From positions 28,853,001 through 28,917,000 of the forward strand of contig CP142457.1 in NCBI GenBank assembly GCA_038049695.1: a stretch of DNA of 64,000 nt, given 5' to 3'. Source of the DNA: Cinnamomum chago (taxonomy: Eukaryota > Streptophyta > Magnoliopsida > Laurales > Lauraceae). The notes beneath the pieces are model-generated. The model worked only from the letters and a program-made list of their open reading frames with translations. It made no database searches and had not been told where the DNA came from. Shown piece after piece: positions 1-10,573 of this stretch (positions are counted from its first letter, which is position 1; each line of letters starts with the position of its first letter). A program made the translations under genes and the position numbers.

Positions 1-150
1 AAAACAACTCATTTTTCCCTCCATTTCCCCCTCCCCCATTTTCCCTCCCCCCCTTCCCAAACACCCTCCAAAATCATTTTCCCTGCATTTTCCCCTCATT
101 TTTTTTCCTCCCCCCCCTCCCCCCCAGCATTATCCCCCCTTCCCAAACAG
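1..150. repeat. C-rich pyrimidine low-complexity tract
   Basis: Runs of C and T with almost no G up to about position 127. No coding potential or motif seen. It ends where the minisatellite begins. Confidence 0.8.
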
Positions 151-154
151 AGGG

Positions 155-535
155 TTAGGGATCTCATGGAGAGATTTTAGGCCTTTGAGTGTGGGTTAAA
201 AACGCTTGTTAGCTCATTTAGGGATCTCATGGAGAGATTTTAGGCCTTTGAGTGGAAGATGATTTTTCATGGAGAGATTTTGGGCCTTTGAGTGTGGGTT
301 AAAAATGTGTGTTGGCTCATTTAGGGATCTCATGGTGAGATTTTTGGCCTTTCAGTGGGAGATGATTCTTCATGGAGAGATTTTAGGCCTTTGAGTGTGG
401 GTTAGAAAAGGAAGTAAATTCCTTTGAGTGGAAGATGATTTTTAAAAACGTGTGTTAGCTCATTTAGGGATCTCATGGAGAGATTTTAGGCCTTTGAGTG
501 GAAGATGATTTTAGGCCTTTAGGGATCTCATGGAA
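155..535. repeat. Minisatellite with a composite unit of about 63 bp
   Basis: The phrase ttagggatctcatggagaga recurs from 155, 218 and several later points, joined to variants of ttttaggcctttgagtg and gaagatgattttt. Units are shuffled and partly deleted rather than strictly tandem. No gene is visible. Confidence 0.85.
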
Positions 536-1110
536 GATGCTTTAAATTTTCTTGATCCAACTATTATTAATAGTATCTTCCATACAAAAGATGGGTCTGA
601 TGACAAGATTTGGTTGCATACGATTATTATGGGCATGAAATTTGTATGGATTGCTTGCTGTCAAATGATTAGTTTGAATATCAAGTCAAATCTCATCTAT
701 TCAGGCAATCACTCCCTCATCTATCCTTTTATATCCATCGTATATGGTGGCTGGCCATCTTCAATTACATCATGGGTCCACTGTCGCCACATTTATATGG
801 CGTACGAATATTGTTGGGCCTGAAATTTGTTTGGATTGGCCATGAACCCATCCAATGGATGGGATTTGTCCTGTTGATTGTACATTGCTTTTATTATTTG
901 GGTCCACTGTCAAATGATCATTTTGATCAATTTCAATAGTGGTTTCAAATCAAACGTTTCAAATCAAATGTAATGTAGATGGAGAGATTTTTATTACATC
1001 ACCGAAACAATCGGAAAGAAGATAAAATGTGTAGATGGAGAGATTTTAGTGATTGCATTGTATAGGGATTTAAAGGAAAATAAAAAGAGAGAAGGGAGAT
1101 TCCGAAAAAA
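536..1110. other. Unassigned AT-rich sequence
   Basis: A 97-codon open frame begins at 530 but matches no family I recognise and starts inside the minisatellite, so I do not call it a gene. Short phrases such as atggagagatttt and ggcatgaaatttgtatggatt versus gcctgaaatttgtttggatt recur, suggesting old duplicated repeat DNA. Confidence 0.4.
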
Positions 1111-1125
1111 ACTCTGAGAATTCGC

Positions 1126-1166
1126 CACGTGTCCTTTTCCCAGAAAGCCCAATGTCACCACGTGTC
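1126..1166. promoter_or_regulatory. Pair of G-box/ABRE-like motifs
   Basis: The octamer cacgtgtc occurs at 1126-1133 and again at 1159-1166, 33 bp apart. This is the core bound by plant bZIP/ABF factors in abscisic-acid-responsive promoters. No gene could be identified next to it, so any function is inference. It may belong to a decayed LTR promoter. Confidence 0.35.
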
Positions 1167-1479
1167 CCACGAATTCACCTGCTGCTGTAATATATATAAT
1201 TCCTTGCTTTTCAAGCAATTTGATTTCTTTAGAAAGTCTTCTTTCTTGGACTCCGTTGTATTGAATTTGGAAACTTTGTGCACAAAAAAAAAAAAAAAAA
1301 ATGGCACTTTCCCACCTGCATTGCTTGCTCACAAAGGCTTTCTAAAACTGAAACAATCTTTGTAACTTGCTTATATTCACACTTGGGCCCACACATTGTT
1401 TTAAAAAGAAATTCCAAATCTGGAAACTCAGATTTGTTATTCAATATTGAAACACATCCGGACACCACATGTGGCATGC

Positions 1480-2149
1480 AAATCTTAAAACATCCCATGT
1501 ATGGAGGTGTATTGCATCTTGGAGACTTTCTTGGATTTTTCCTTCTTTCTTTTGCTTCTCTATTTCTTTCTTTGCTTCTTTGCCTTTCTTAGCCACCAAG
1601 AGTTCTTAGAATTCCTTCCTTTCTTGATCTTTGATTTAAATCTCAAATATCTTACAATCACAAAAGACGGAATTTTTAGAATTTTTGCAACCATTGCGTG
1701 GACCCCTTCCTTGGAATTTTCTCCTTTTTATTTCTTATCAATTCTCCTCTATCGGCGGGCCCCAAAATCTAAATTTCTCCTACACAAAAATATGAAATAA
1801 AATTGAAAAAAAGTTCATGAGAAAAAGAATAATGCAATGCATGGGACCCGATTCGCAATGTATGCATGCGGATGAATATATTACTATGATGCAAAGAAAT
1901 CATGCATTTCTTTTATGTGTGGATTTTGAGAGAATCAACATGGTAGTAGGATAATTCAGAAAGAATGATTTCAATAAATCATGTACATTTTCTAAGATTT
2001 TGACTGACTTTGACTTGAATTCAACTTTAGATGCCCAAATGCATGATTTTATGAAGTTTGATGAAATTAAAGCAAATTATCCTAAATAAGTCCACAAAAT
2101 CAACATGAAATAATGACAATATAATTTGATTTCATGGACTCATCACGCA
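1480..2149 (-). mobile_element. Truncated Athila-like LTR (minus strand)
   Basis: Read on the minus strand the sequence begins tgatgagtccatgaaatc at 2149 and resembles the starts of the LTRs ending at 15619 and 19627, with the same order of features (tgcatg phrases, a gggcccca patch, pyrimidine-rich stretches). Immediately to the right, minus-strand tgctggttggggtgcg at 2150-2165 looks like a polypurine tract, so this would be a 3' LTR. The far end is lost and the left limit is approximate. Confidence 0.5.
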
Positions 2150-2165
2150 CCCCAACCAGCATATT

Positions 2166-2916
2166 GCTAGTCCCTAGCAAAAGTTGTGAAAAATGAGTAG
2201 TCATCTAACCTAACCTAACATAAGGAAAACAAATTAATATAGAAACAAAAGCCACTTTCGCTGGCACTCTCAACTGTATTTAGCATATGCAATACACCCT
2301 TAAACCCTTAAGTTCCTCTAGTGGACGAGTTGTGCCTCGTGAGGATTTGCAGTAAATATACCCACAAAATTCTCTTTTTTTTTTAATCAAAGTTAAAACC
2401 TAACAAAATCTAGGAAACTTTTCCAAAATAAAACTTACAAACACCGGAGATTCTTGATTCTCGGAATTTTCAAAGAAAAATTTGGAATTTTGTTCACAAA
2501 TCCCATCTTTTGGTAAGAAATTCTTGACATCATGCTAAATTGATCGTGCACAGTGAAAAATACGTATACAAAAAAAATCATAACCGTTAAATGATACGCA
2601 AAAATTTTCCTTGAAAACGATTTTCAATCCAAAATTCTGAGCCACCTAGCATTAGCGCAAAAAAAAAAGGCAGTCTTCCTCTCAAAACGACCATGACGGC
2701 TTTTGCACTACTGTTTTTTAAACGGCTGTAACAAAATCTTTTTTCAAAGAATTTCTTTTTTTCTTTCTTTCGGGGTTTATTTAGCTTTGATGCATAGGAA
2801 ATTGGGAGCAAATTAACTTCATCTCATATTTTCCACCGTTTTCAAGCTTATACATCCCTATTTTTTTCTTTTCTTTCATTTTCTCTTCATTCATTTTTTC
2901 GACGGTCCCCGACAAT
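2166..2916. other. Unassigned, probably internal region of a decayed LTR element
   Basis: AT-rich DNA to the right of a polypurine-like tract. The open frame at 2587-2811 on the minus strand has no recognisable domain. Nothing further can be supported. Confidence 0.3.
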
Positions 2917-3000
2917 AGTCAACTCTTTTCATGTGCCCGAATTAATTCACCGGCTTACACAAACCGGTGAATTAATTCGGGCACATGGAAAGAGCTGACT
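2917..3000. repeat. Long near-perfect inverted repeat (hairpin)
   Basis: Arms of 37 bp at 2917-2953 and 2964-3000 pair at 35 of 37 positions, separated by a 10-bp loop, cttacacaaa. The inner 20 bp of each arm are perfectly complementary. No flanking gene explains it. It could be a small foldback element or the seed of a hairpin RNA. Confidence 0.85.
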
Positions 3001-3260
3001 ATGTATAATGTATCCACATATACACGGTCGGTTATACATTATATTTCGGTTATAATGTATACACATATACATGGTCGGTTCTTGAATTTAATGTGTAACC
3101 GACCTTGGTCTGTATACATATATGTTGAATTTAATGTATAACCGACCATGGTCTGTATATGTTTTTCGACAATATAATGTATAACCGACCATGTATAATG
3201 TATATGTAAAAGTGAGGGCATTCAAGAACTTTGAAAATATATACAGACCATGTAAAAGTG
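3001..3260. repeat. Irregular tandem repeats built on tataatgtata and ggtcggtt
   Basis: The motifs tataatgtata, tataccgacc-type words and ccatggtctgtat recur about six times in both orientations, so the stretch can pair with itself at several registers. It directly follows the 37-bp hairpin. Confidence 0.65.
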
Positions 3261-4140
3261 AGGGATCAAAATTCAACATTTTTCCAAAAAACCCTTAGGG
3301 TTTGGATAGAATTTGGAGATCTAGGGTTTGAAATTTGGATTTGGAGAATAAGGGTTTGGATTTACGTATAGAGTGATTAAGATTATACTAAATCTGAGGA
3401 GGGAGGGAGATTGGTTTATTTAGGGTTATTTGGTGAGAGATAGACTAACCATGAGAGGACCGGCGACGAGAAGCTCGATCGGTGCGAAGAGGATCTCGGA
3501 CTCTCAGTAGAAAGAAGATGTCGAGAGAGAACGATGCAAGAAAGATCCTATATTATCAGTGGGAAGAAGAGGAGTATTTTCACCAAGATTTTGTGACATG
3601 GGTTAATCACAATGCTCAGACGTGGGGCGATTATTTATTAGATATATGTGAACTGGTCATGACCCATTCAAATCTAAGGGAGTTTCAAAATCGACATGGG
3701 GCTGTAGCCCTAGGTTATTCATATGTTGGTATGCCCCTGTTCTTGACCTAGCAAAATTTCAAACCATTCAAACAATAAAAAAATCATAAACCATAATAAA
3801 GGGCAACCGAGACCGAGATTGGAAAACTTTTAACTTAGACTCAGTCAGTCAATCAAAAAAAAAAAATTCAACTTCCTTTCCCTCTTGGATTGGGATCTTC
3901 TTCAACAATTTGAATTTTGAATTTGTTTCCTAATCTTCATTATTGTTGCATAAGCCTTCTAAAATTAGAACTCTCTGTGCTTCTTGTCAGTATTCACTTT
4001 TGGGGCCACTATATCTTAGAAATTATTGATATCTGAATTTAATGATTTTCTGGAGATCACTTCTTAGACATGCACTTTGGCGTGCAATGCTCAGGAGAAT
4101 AAGATATTTACAGATTTAAATATTACAAGAATAAAATAGT
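3261..4140 (+). other. Unassigned sequence with a short open frame
   Basis: A frame from 3482 to 3751, with an internal Met near 3518, encodes an acidic peptide (KILYYQWEEEEYF near its start). I do not recognise it, and no start context or neighbouring exon supports it. The stretch 3290-3360 repeats agggttt. Treat it as non-coding unless transcripts show otherwise. Confidence 0.25.
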
Positions 4141-4149
4141 TTAAAAAAT

Positions 4150-5240
4150 AATAATGCAATATTATAATATTTTTGGTGTTTGGCAATTTTTGAAGAATAT
4201 TACAGATTTTACATTGAGCTGTTTGGAAGGTGCTATGATTAAAGTAAATTACATTATTAAAAAGATTTATTAAATATTTTAATTTATATGTAATTTACCA
4301 CGTCTGGATAAAAAAGTAGTGTGGTAAAGTAAAGTTCACCAGCCAGGTTTTTTTTTACTATAAATTACTTTCCTTTTATCACATAAAACCATGGTAAAGT
4401 ATAGTAAAGTAAAGCCAATACAAAAAAAAACTACTTTACAACTCTTTCTCCCACTTTGCTTTACCACGTACTTCATTTCACCTTATTTTACCTCACCTTT
4501 TACCATGACATGACATGACATCAATATTTGTTTTACTTTACCACACCTGTAAATAAGTTACATTTTATTTACCATATAAAAATACGATAAAATATGATAA
4601 TGTAAAGTAAGAAGAAAAAAAAAACAAACTACTGTACCATTCCTTCTCACTTTACTTCACCGTATACTTTATGCCATGGTTGGAAAACTCTCCGCATTGA
4701 TTCCTGACTCTTCCGAGTCATCTCATTTTGATGGGACCGAGTCAAAAACATGGGAGACTCGGCCGAGTCGTCTCATGCACTCCAAATCATTTAATAGGCA
4801 AATCTAATTTTAAAATAATTAAAGTTTATTTATAAGTATTTATTCAAGAAGTTTGGAGTCAGTAATTTAAAAATGATGACTAAAATTTAATTTGAAACTT
4901 ATATTTGATATTTTATATTCGATATTTGGACTAATAAATTATATTTTTAGATTTTATAAGTAATGGATTCATTTTAAATATGTTTGAAATTATTTTTAAA
5001 AAAGCATGGCTCTCTCGAGTCTCTGCATTGACTCTTTCCCAGTCAACTTTTTTGCATTGAACGCGTCGAGTCCTAGTCACGAGTTTTCCAACCTTGCTTT
5101 ATCCCACCTTTACTTGACCCCACCTTTACCATGCTGTGACATTACTTTTACTTTGCTTTACCCTATATGTAAACAAACACATCATGATGAATTTGGTAAA
5201 CTAATGTCTTTACTTTACTCTACCACGTTGTAATCATCAT
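4150..5240. repeat. Cluster of gtaaagtaaag / tactttacc words, likely decayed MITE copies
   Basis: Words such as gtaaagtaaag, tactttacc and taccatg occur repeatedly in both orientations from about 4230 to 5230, including catga repeats near 4505. The pattern suggests overlapping inverted-repeat elements, but I could not define ends. It is interrupted by the element at 4676-5096. Confidence 0.45.
4676..5096. mobile_element. Putative Mutator-type MITE (about 420 bp)
   Basis: Terminal inverted repeats ggttggaaaactc (4679-4691) and gagttttccaacc (5081-5093) are perfect over 13 bp. Flanks ctttatgcc (4667-4675) and ctttatccc (5097-5105) agree at 8 of 9 positions, as expected for a 9-bp Mutator-class target duplication, though the flanks are low complexity. 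Inside are many gactcgg/gagtc words. No coding capacity. Confidence 0.5.
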
Positions 5241-5620
5241 TTTGAAATTAAGATTCTTATCTGATAGAAAGTTTTATATAGGGGGAGCTGTAGGAGAAAA
5301 TATTGAGCTTTTTGAAAGAAAATAATCGTTGCTTCAAATATTTCTTGGATTACCAAACACTTAAAATTTTCTTCTTTAGAAAATGAAATATTATTTTCTT
5401 ATGTTTTCTTGTGCATCCAAACATGCCTTCTTCTTTATTTCTTCCCTCCTTTTCCTCTCCTTCCTTCTTTAGTTTTCTTGCTTTTCAAGACTCTCAGTCT
5501 CCTTCCCTTCTTACACTTCAATTTTGAATCTTGAGTTTCAAAAATCTTCTCTAAAAAAGGAAGGGGAATTTCTTAATTTTTGCAATAAGGTGGATCCCAT
5601 TTTGGCCATCCCTCCATCTT
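5240..5620 (-). mobile_element. Athila-like LTR fragment, left piece (continues at 15142-15619)
   Basis: Pyrimidine-rich sequence that joins across the inserted MITE to 15142-15619. The two pieces resemble the arrangement in the solo LTR at 17600-19627. The left end is not defined. Confidence 0.35.
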
Positions 5621-6235
5621 TAGGGGTATTCATGGGTCGGGCTGGGCTGGGCTAAAGCATGTATAGGCCCAGCCCAACTATAGAAACACTGGCCAAGCCT
5701 AGCCCAAGCCCGACACGGGCCATAAAAGCTAGACCAGAGCCCACCCATTTAATCAATCGGGCCAAGCTGCATCGGCAGGCTTTTTATTAATTTTATGGGC
5801 ATTTAAATAAATTTTTTGACTAATTAAATTAAATTACTTACATTCCCTACATGGGCTACCGAGGTGTGTGAGGCTCCACCCCTTGTGGACCCTCACTTTT
5901 ATTTTAATTGTGTTAATTATAGTATCCTATATCTAATTGTGCTAATTAGTAGGGATTAGTAAGGGTGGTATGGTATATATTTTCCTAGTATTTTAGCCTA
6001 ATTTCTAGGATTTAGTCCATTTTTCATTTTTGATAAGTTCTATAGGGTGTTTAGTAGACTTCCTAGAGTTTGTTAGTTAGTTAGATGCCCTTGCAAGTAA
6101 TTAGAAGTAATAGAAGGGTTTCCACATGAGAATATTCCAATCCCACCTAAAAAGACCAAATAACTCATGTACTTATCCTAGTTTATAACTAACCAGAGGA
6201 GGGCATTTTAGACCTTTCCTTTTCAACAGAAAACT

Positions 6236-6243
6236 ATAAAATG
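6236..6243 (+). promoter_or_regulatory. TATA box of the gypsy LTR composite
   Basis: actataaaatg is followed by a pyrimidine-rich leader about 30-60 bp downstream, the arrangement seen in the other LTR promoters of this window. Confidence 0.45.
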
Positions 6244-7234
6244 AACCCCTCCCATCCCAAATGAGCCCTCATCTCAGTCATGTCCCAATTCCCTCTACTT
6301 TCTCTCCTCTTTCAATTTCCCTCTAGGAATTCCCTCCCTTTCTTTCCCAAGGAACCCTAGATCATCTAAGCTCCAAGCAAGACGAAGAGGTGGATCTCTA
6401 CAAGTTACTAATATTATCTTCTCTAAGGAATTCTCTCATCTTATAAATCTATCCTTTCTCTACAATTCAGGGTACTTCTCTCTCTTTAGTTCAATTTTCC
6501 TAGAATTCTCTCCTCTCTTTAGATTCCTTTCCTTATTGCAATTATCTTGTGGATCTAGGATTAGGTGTTAGAAAGCTATTCAGATATGAGTTTTTGGGTT
6601 GATTGAGTGATTGGAGACCTTAGGAGCTTTTTTTTTTTTTTTTACATTGGAGCTTGGATTTCCCTTATTTTTACCATTTCACTGCATTTGGATTAGAGAC
6701 AAGTACAATACACTTACTTAACATGGAATGGATGTCTCTTGTCATTTCATTCTGCAATTTCAGTTCAATTGGATGTTTGATTGCATATATCTACCCCCTT
6801 GGGCTTGTTTTCATGGATTTTGGTCTTTAATGGGTGAGATTTCTCATTTGGAAGATCAATGGCCCAATTGGTGATGGTTGGATGATGATATAAGTATTTT
6901 TGGTATTGTTTATGATGGACCCGATTTTTTCTTCTTTCCTCTCCCATCCGTCCCCCGGGGTCGCCGAGAGGAATCGAATGGAGGGAAGAAAGGGAGAGAA
7001 AAAAAGGGCATCTTATATTTTTTATACGGGTATTCCAGATTTTCTATTATGCTTGGAATTTAGAAATGGTGATCCGGAGATCCACCTTTGCAAGTAGAAA
7101 GGAAATCAACCTTTTCCTAACTTTCCATTGCACACATATTTAAGAAAAGAGACAGTTTTTTGAATGCCGTAAAAGGCGATTTTGCCGTAAAAGGCGTTTT
7201 ACAAATCTCATCAATAAAGAAAGACAAGAAATGT

Positions 7235-9478
7235 GATTTTTTTGTCTCTTAAAGAAAATACAAAGTACAACATAAAAGTAAGAAATGGAATCTGACTTCT
7301 CAGGAGATTGTGGGGACCAGTTGAAATCGAAGGTCGCAAGTCATGTATGGACTCTACCATCGTCCTTCAAATGAGAAAGCTTGATGCTTTGATTCTTTGG
7401 CTTGACTTGGACTTCAGTTTTTTAGAGGATAAGGACCAAGGGAAGATCCTATACCCAATGAAAAACGAAGAGACGGGCTGAAGAGCCGCGTCTTGGCCAT
7501 GTTGAGTAGGAGAAGAGGAGGCTTTTTCTTAGAGGGGGGGGAGGTACCCCAAGGGACTTTGATCACCTTTGGGTGTTTGTTGCAGTAAAGTTTCTTCTTG
7601 CAGCAGAGTTTCTTTAGAGTAGCGGGGCTTCTGGATCTTGAGTTCAGAATTCCGGGATTCTGTGTGTTTTCTGGGTGTATGTCTGTGTTTTCTTCTTGGA
7701 AAATCCTCCTTTTTATAGGCATTTGGTAGCCTTTAGGTGACTTTATGGGCTTTAATGTATTAAAACCACATAATGGGAGGAGTTACAAGTTTTAATTCCT
7801 TTATTTTGTAACTCCTTTTTCTTGGCTTCTGATTGGCCGGTGGAGATAATGGGCATTTAATTGCCTTCAATCTCCATGATGAGAGGAGTTTCATGGCTTT
7901 AATGCCATGATGACTTGGACTTGTAACTCTCATTTCCTTGAATCTGATTTGGCCGTCCAAAATAATGAATTACTGACCGCATTTAGGTGGGTCAATTAAT
8001 AGCATTAAGTGGTCGCCGGGGATTTGAAGAGTCGCGGACCGTGCCGCGTCTTTTGGAATTCTTCTTGCGATGATCGACAATGGATCTTCATGTCGATCGA
8101 TGTCGGATGATCATGCAAATTCAGATATTGGTTGATACTAGTGGGCCGGTGACATCTGTCTTGTCGATTTCTCGATGGATCGGACAGAAGGTGCACTTTT
8201 ATGGTCAGTCGGATGGCGATTTTGGAGCGATCGGTGACGATTTCATGCTCTTAACGACGGATCTGTGATGTTGACGAAGATCAGTCATTTCCGAGCATCA
8301 AAAATCAGATTTTCAGGAAATCACAGGGGCTGGAACTCCTAGAATGCGAAAAGAATCGGAAAAAGGGGCCCTGCGGTGGAAATCCGACGACCATGCGGGG
8401 ATTTTCCCCTTTGGTCGCCGTTTTTCGAGCTTTTTTGCTTCTTTTTTCTCTTGTATTTTTCTTGACATTTTTCCTCATTTTTTGGCTTGGTTCTCCTGGA
8501 GAAAACCCAACGAGAAGTTGTGCAAAACCAGGAACAAAGTTTCATATTTTTTGGAAAAGTAGAAGACTTTGCCGCGCAGAGTTGCTGATTTTTGTCAAGA
8601 GTTGAAACTAGGTCAAACAATATTGGAATGACCTGAAATTTAACGTGGAGCTTCCCGAGTAGTAGATAGGACCAAACATGGGCTTTTGCTTGAGTTTGAG
8701 GCCGTTTGGGGTCCCGTTGCTGCTAGGCTTGATTTTGCCGCGAGGAAGATGTCACGCTTTGATGTGCAGTTAACCGATGTCCGATTGACCTGAAATTTGA
8801 CAGGGGGCCTATTGGAGTCATTTTGAGATGATCCATTAGCTCTGATTTGGATGTCATGGTCACGGGGTGCTCCGCCGCCGGTAGCCTTGATTTTCTTTAG
8901 GAGCGTCGAAATCGGGTCAAACGTTGTCGAAATGACCTGAAATCTGACGTGCAGCCCTTTTGAAGCATGTTGAAGCCGCCTATGTGCTCCATTTGATGAG
9001 TAATGGTCCCGGCGGTTCCCGCCGCCAAGGGGCTTGATTTTCTTTCGAAGCGTCGAAGTCAGGTCAAATATTGTCGGAATGACCTGAAATTTGACTTGGA
9101 GCCTTTTAGAGGTATTTTGAGACCATTGTCGGAATTTGACTTGGAGCCGCCGCCGCCAGGAGCGTTGTTTGGTTGCTGGAGGAGTGAAGTTAGGCAAAAT
9201 GATGTTGGAATGACCCAAAACTTCATGTGGACTCCTCTTTTGGTTTTCTTGAAGGATTTATCAGTTTTCAAGTGATTCTGATAAGATTTGATGCTTGAAG
9301 CGGCATTGCCTGTTTGTAGTAGGATACGGCTTCATGTGGCTTCTTGATGTTGAAGAGGTAAAGTGATATTTTTGGTGTCAATAGTGTATGTTTCCATGAT
9401 GAATGGACGAGATTGGATGTGATTTTGATGGAAATTGGGTGATAGGAAAATTTTCAAAAATTTGGATTTTTTTGTCTC
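7235..9478 (-). mobile_element. Minus-strand LTR-like segment, ends unresolved
   Basis: On the minus strand cctataaaaagg near 7712 is followed by an A- and C-rich leader, which resembles an LTR promoter. The segment is bounded by a 14-bp direct repeat, gatttttttgtctc, at 7235-7248 and 9465-9478. It holds the repeats at 8610-9240. No open frame gives a recognisable protein and no clean TG..CA ends were found. Confidence 0.3.
8610..9240. repeat. Five degenerate tandem units of about 147 bp
   Basis: The phrase gacctgaaattt, preceded by gtcaaa and followed by gac.tggagcc, recurs at 8630, 8787, 8934 and 9081 and in altered form at 9212. The intervals are 157, 147, 147 and 131 bp. Units are GC-richer than the surroundings. 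Confidence 0.75.
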
Positions 9479-9507
9479 ATAGTACCCAATCTACACCTTG
9501 TGTGTGA

Positions 9508-9812
9508 GGTCGACTGGATACAAAGGAGAATTCAGGAAATAATTGGGAGCTGGATTCCTCTCAATCCTGGAAATTTCAGTATACCCGGTCGACCGACCAG
9601 GTCAGGAGGTCGACCGGACATACTACATAATTTCAGGAACCAAGGTATTGCCTGCCAAGTGATTATCCAGGATTTCATATGTACCCGGTCGACATCCTGG
9701 CCATGATGTCGACCGGATACTCTGTACTAGAGGTCGATCTGGAGTCAAATTCCTGACTTTTCCAGTGTACCCGATCGATTGCCCCTTGGAGGATGTCAAC
9801 TGGATACACTGC
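9508..9812. repeat. Array of ggtcgac / gtcgacc palindromic words
   Basis: Words containing the palindrome gtcgac or close variants occur at 9508, 9587, 9608, 9686 and 9708, and as decayed copies near 9731 and 9775, commonly next to tacccgg or ggatac. The arrangement recalls the arrays in the LTRs at 10967-11097 and 24770-24912, although the surrounding sequence differs. Confidence 0.7.
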
Positions 9813-10573
9813 AGACAAAGGATTTTCAGTTTTGCATTTTCTGGGGTTTTGATTTGTTGAGGGGTCAATTGACCATGCAAATGGACTTCTATTGATGTAC
9901 CAATCATGAGTCAATGGTTTGGCTCAACCTTGACTCACGGGGACTACCAAAGTAGGGCCTAGTGTATTAAATGGATTTTGATTCGATCTTTAAACGTTGT
10001 CGAAGATGTCCATAACTTCTGGAGCACCAAAATACATTATCCTTGACATCTGAAATTTCTTTTAGGAATGGAATTGAATGACAAGGACCCAGACTTGAAA
10101 GGAGGCTATTACTTAGGTTGGACCTTTGCTATTTTCCATTGATTGACTTGGTTTTAGAGATTTATTATGTTTAATTCATTTATCACTCTTGCATCTTTTC
10201 TCTTGTTAATACCTGTTAACTATGGAAATTGGATGACCTGAACCTAGGATTACCTAGTGGTGGGTTGGTGTTATGGATTGGTGATCATTGACCCGTGTTT
10301 GTGGCTAGGGGGGCCATCATATGGCCTAAGGATGGATGGTTTGATACCTTAGAGCGAAGAGGATTGTTATTGTGGTTTTATAACCCATTTATGAATTAGA
10401 ATGGACTAAATACTATTGGACTGAACATGGATGTTATACTTGGACTATTTTGGACTAAGACAATGCATTGGTGTGCCTTAGCAATGGATTTGATGGTGGA
10501 ATTGGACTTGGGCATTATTTATGGATTAGACATGTACCTTGGACCTTTTATGGACATGATAGGACCTTGCTCA

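Noticed and set aside
3482..3751. Possible small gene encoding an acidic peptide
   Set aside because: No homologous family is recalled, no promoter or splice structure is evident, and a frame of this length is expected by chance. Kept only as an unassigned region.
8640..9218. 192-codon minus-strand open frame
   Set aside because: It follows the 147-bp tandem units, which lack stops in this frame, and the residue pattern merely repeats with the DNA unit.
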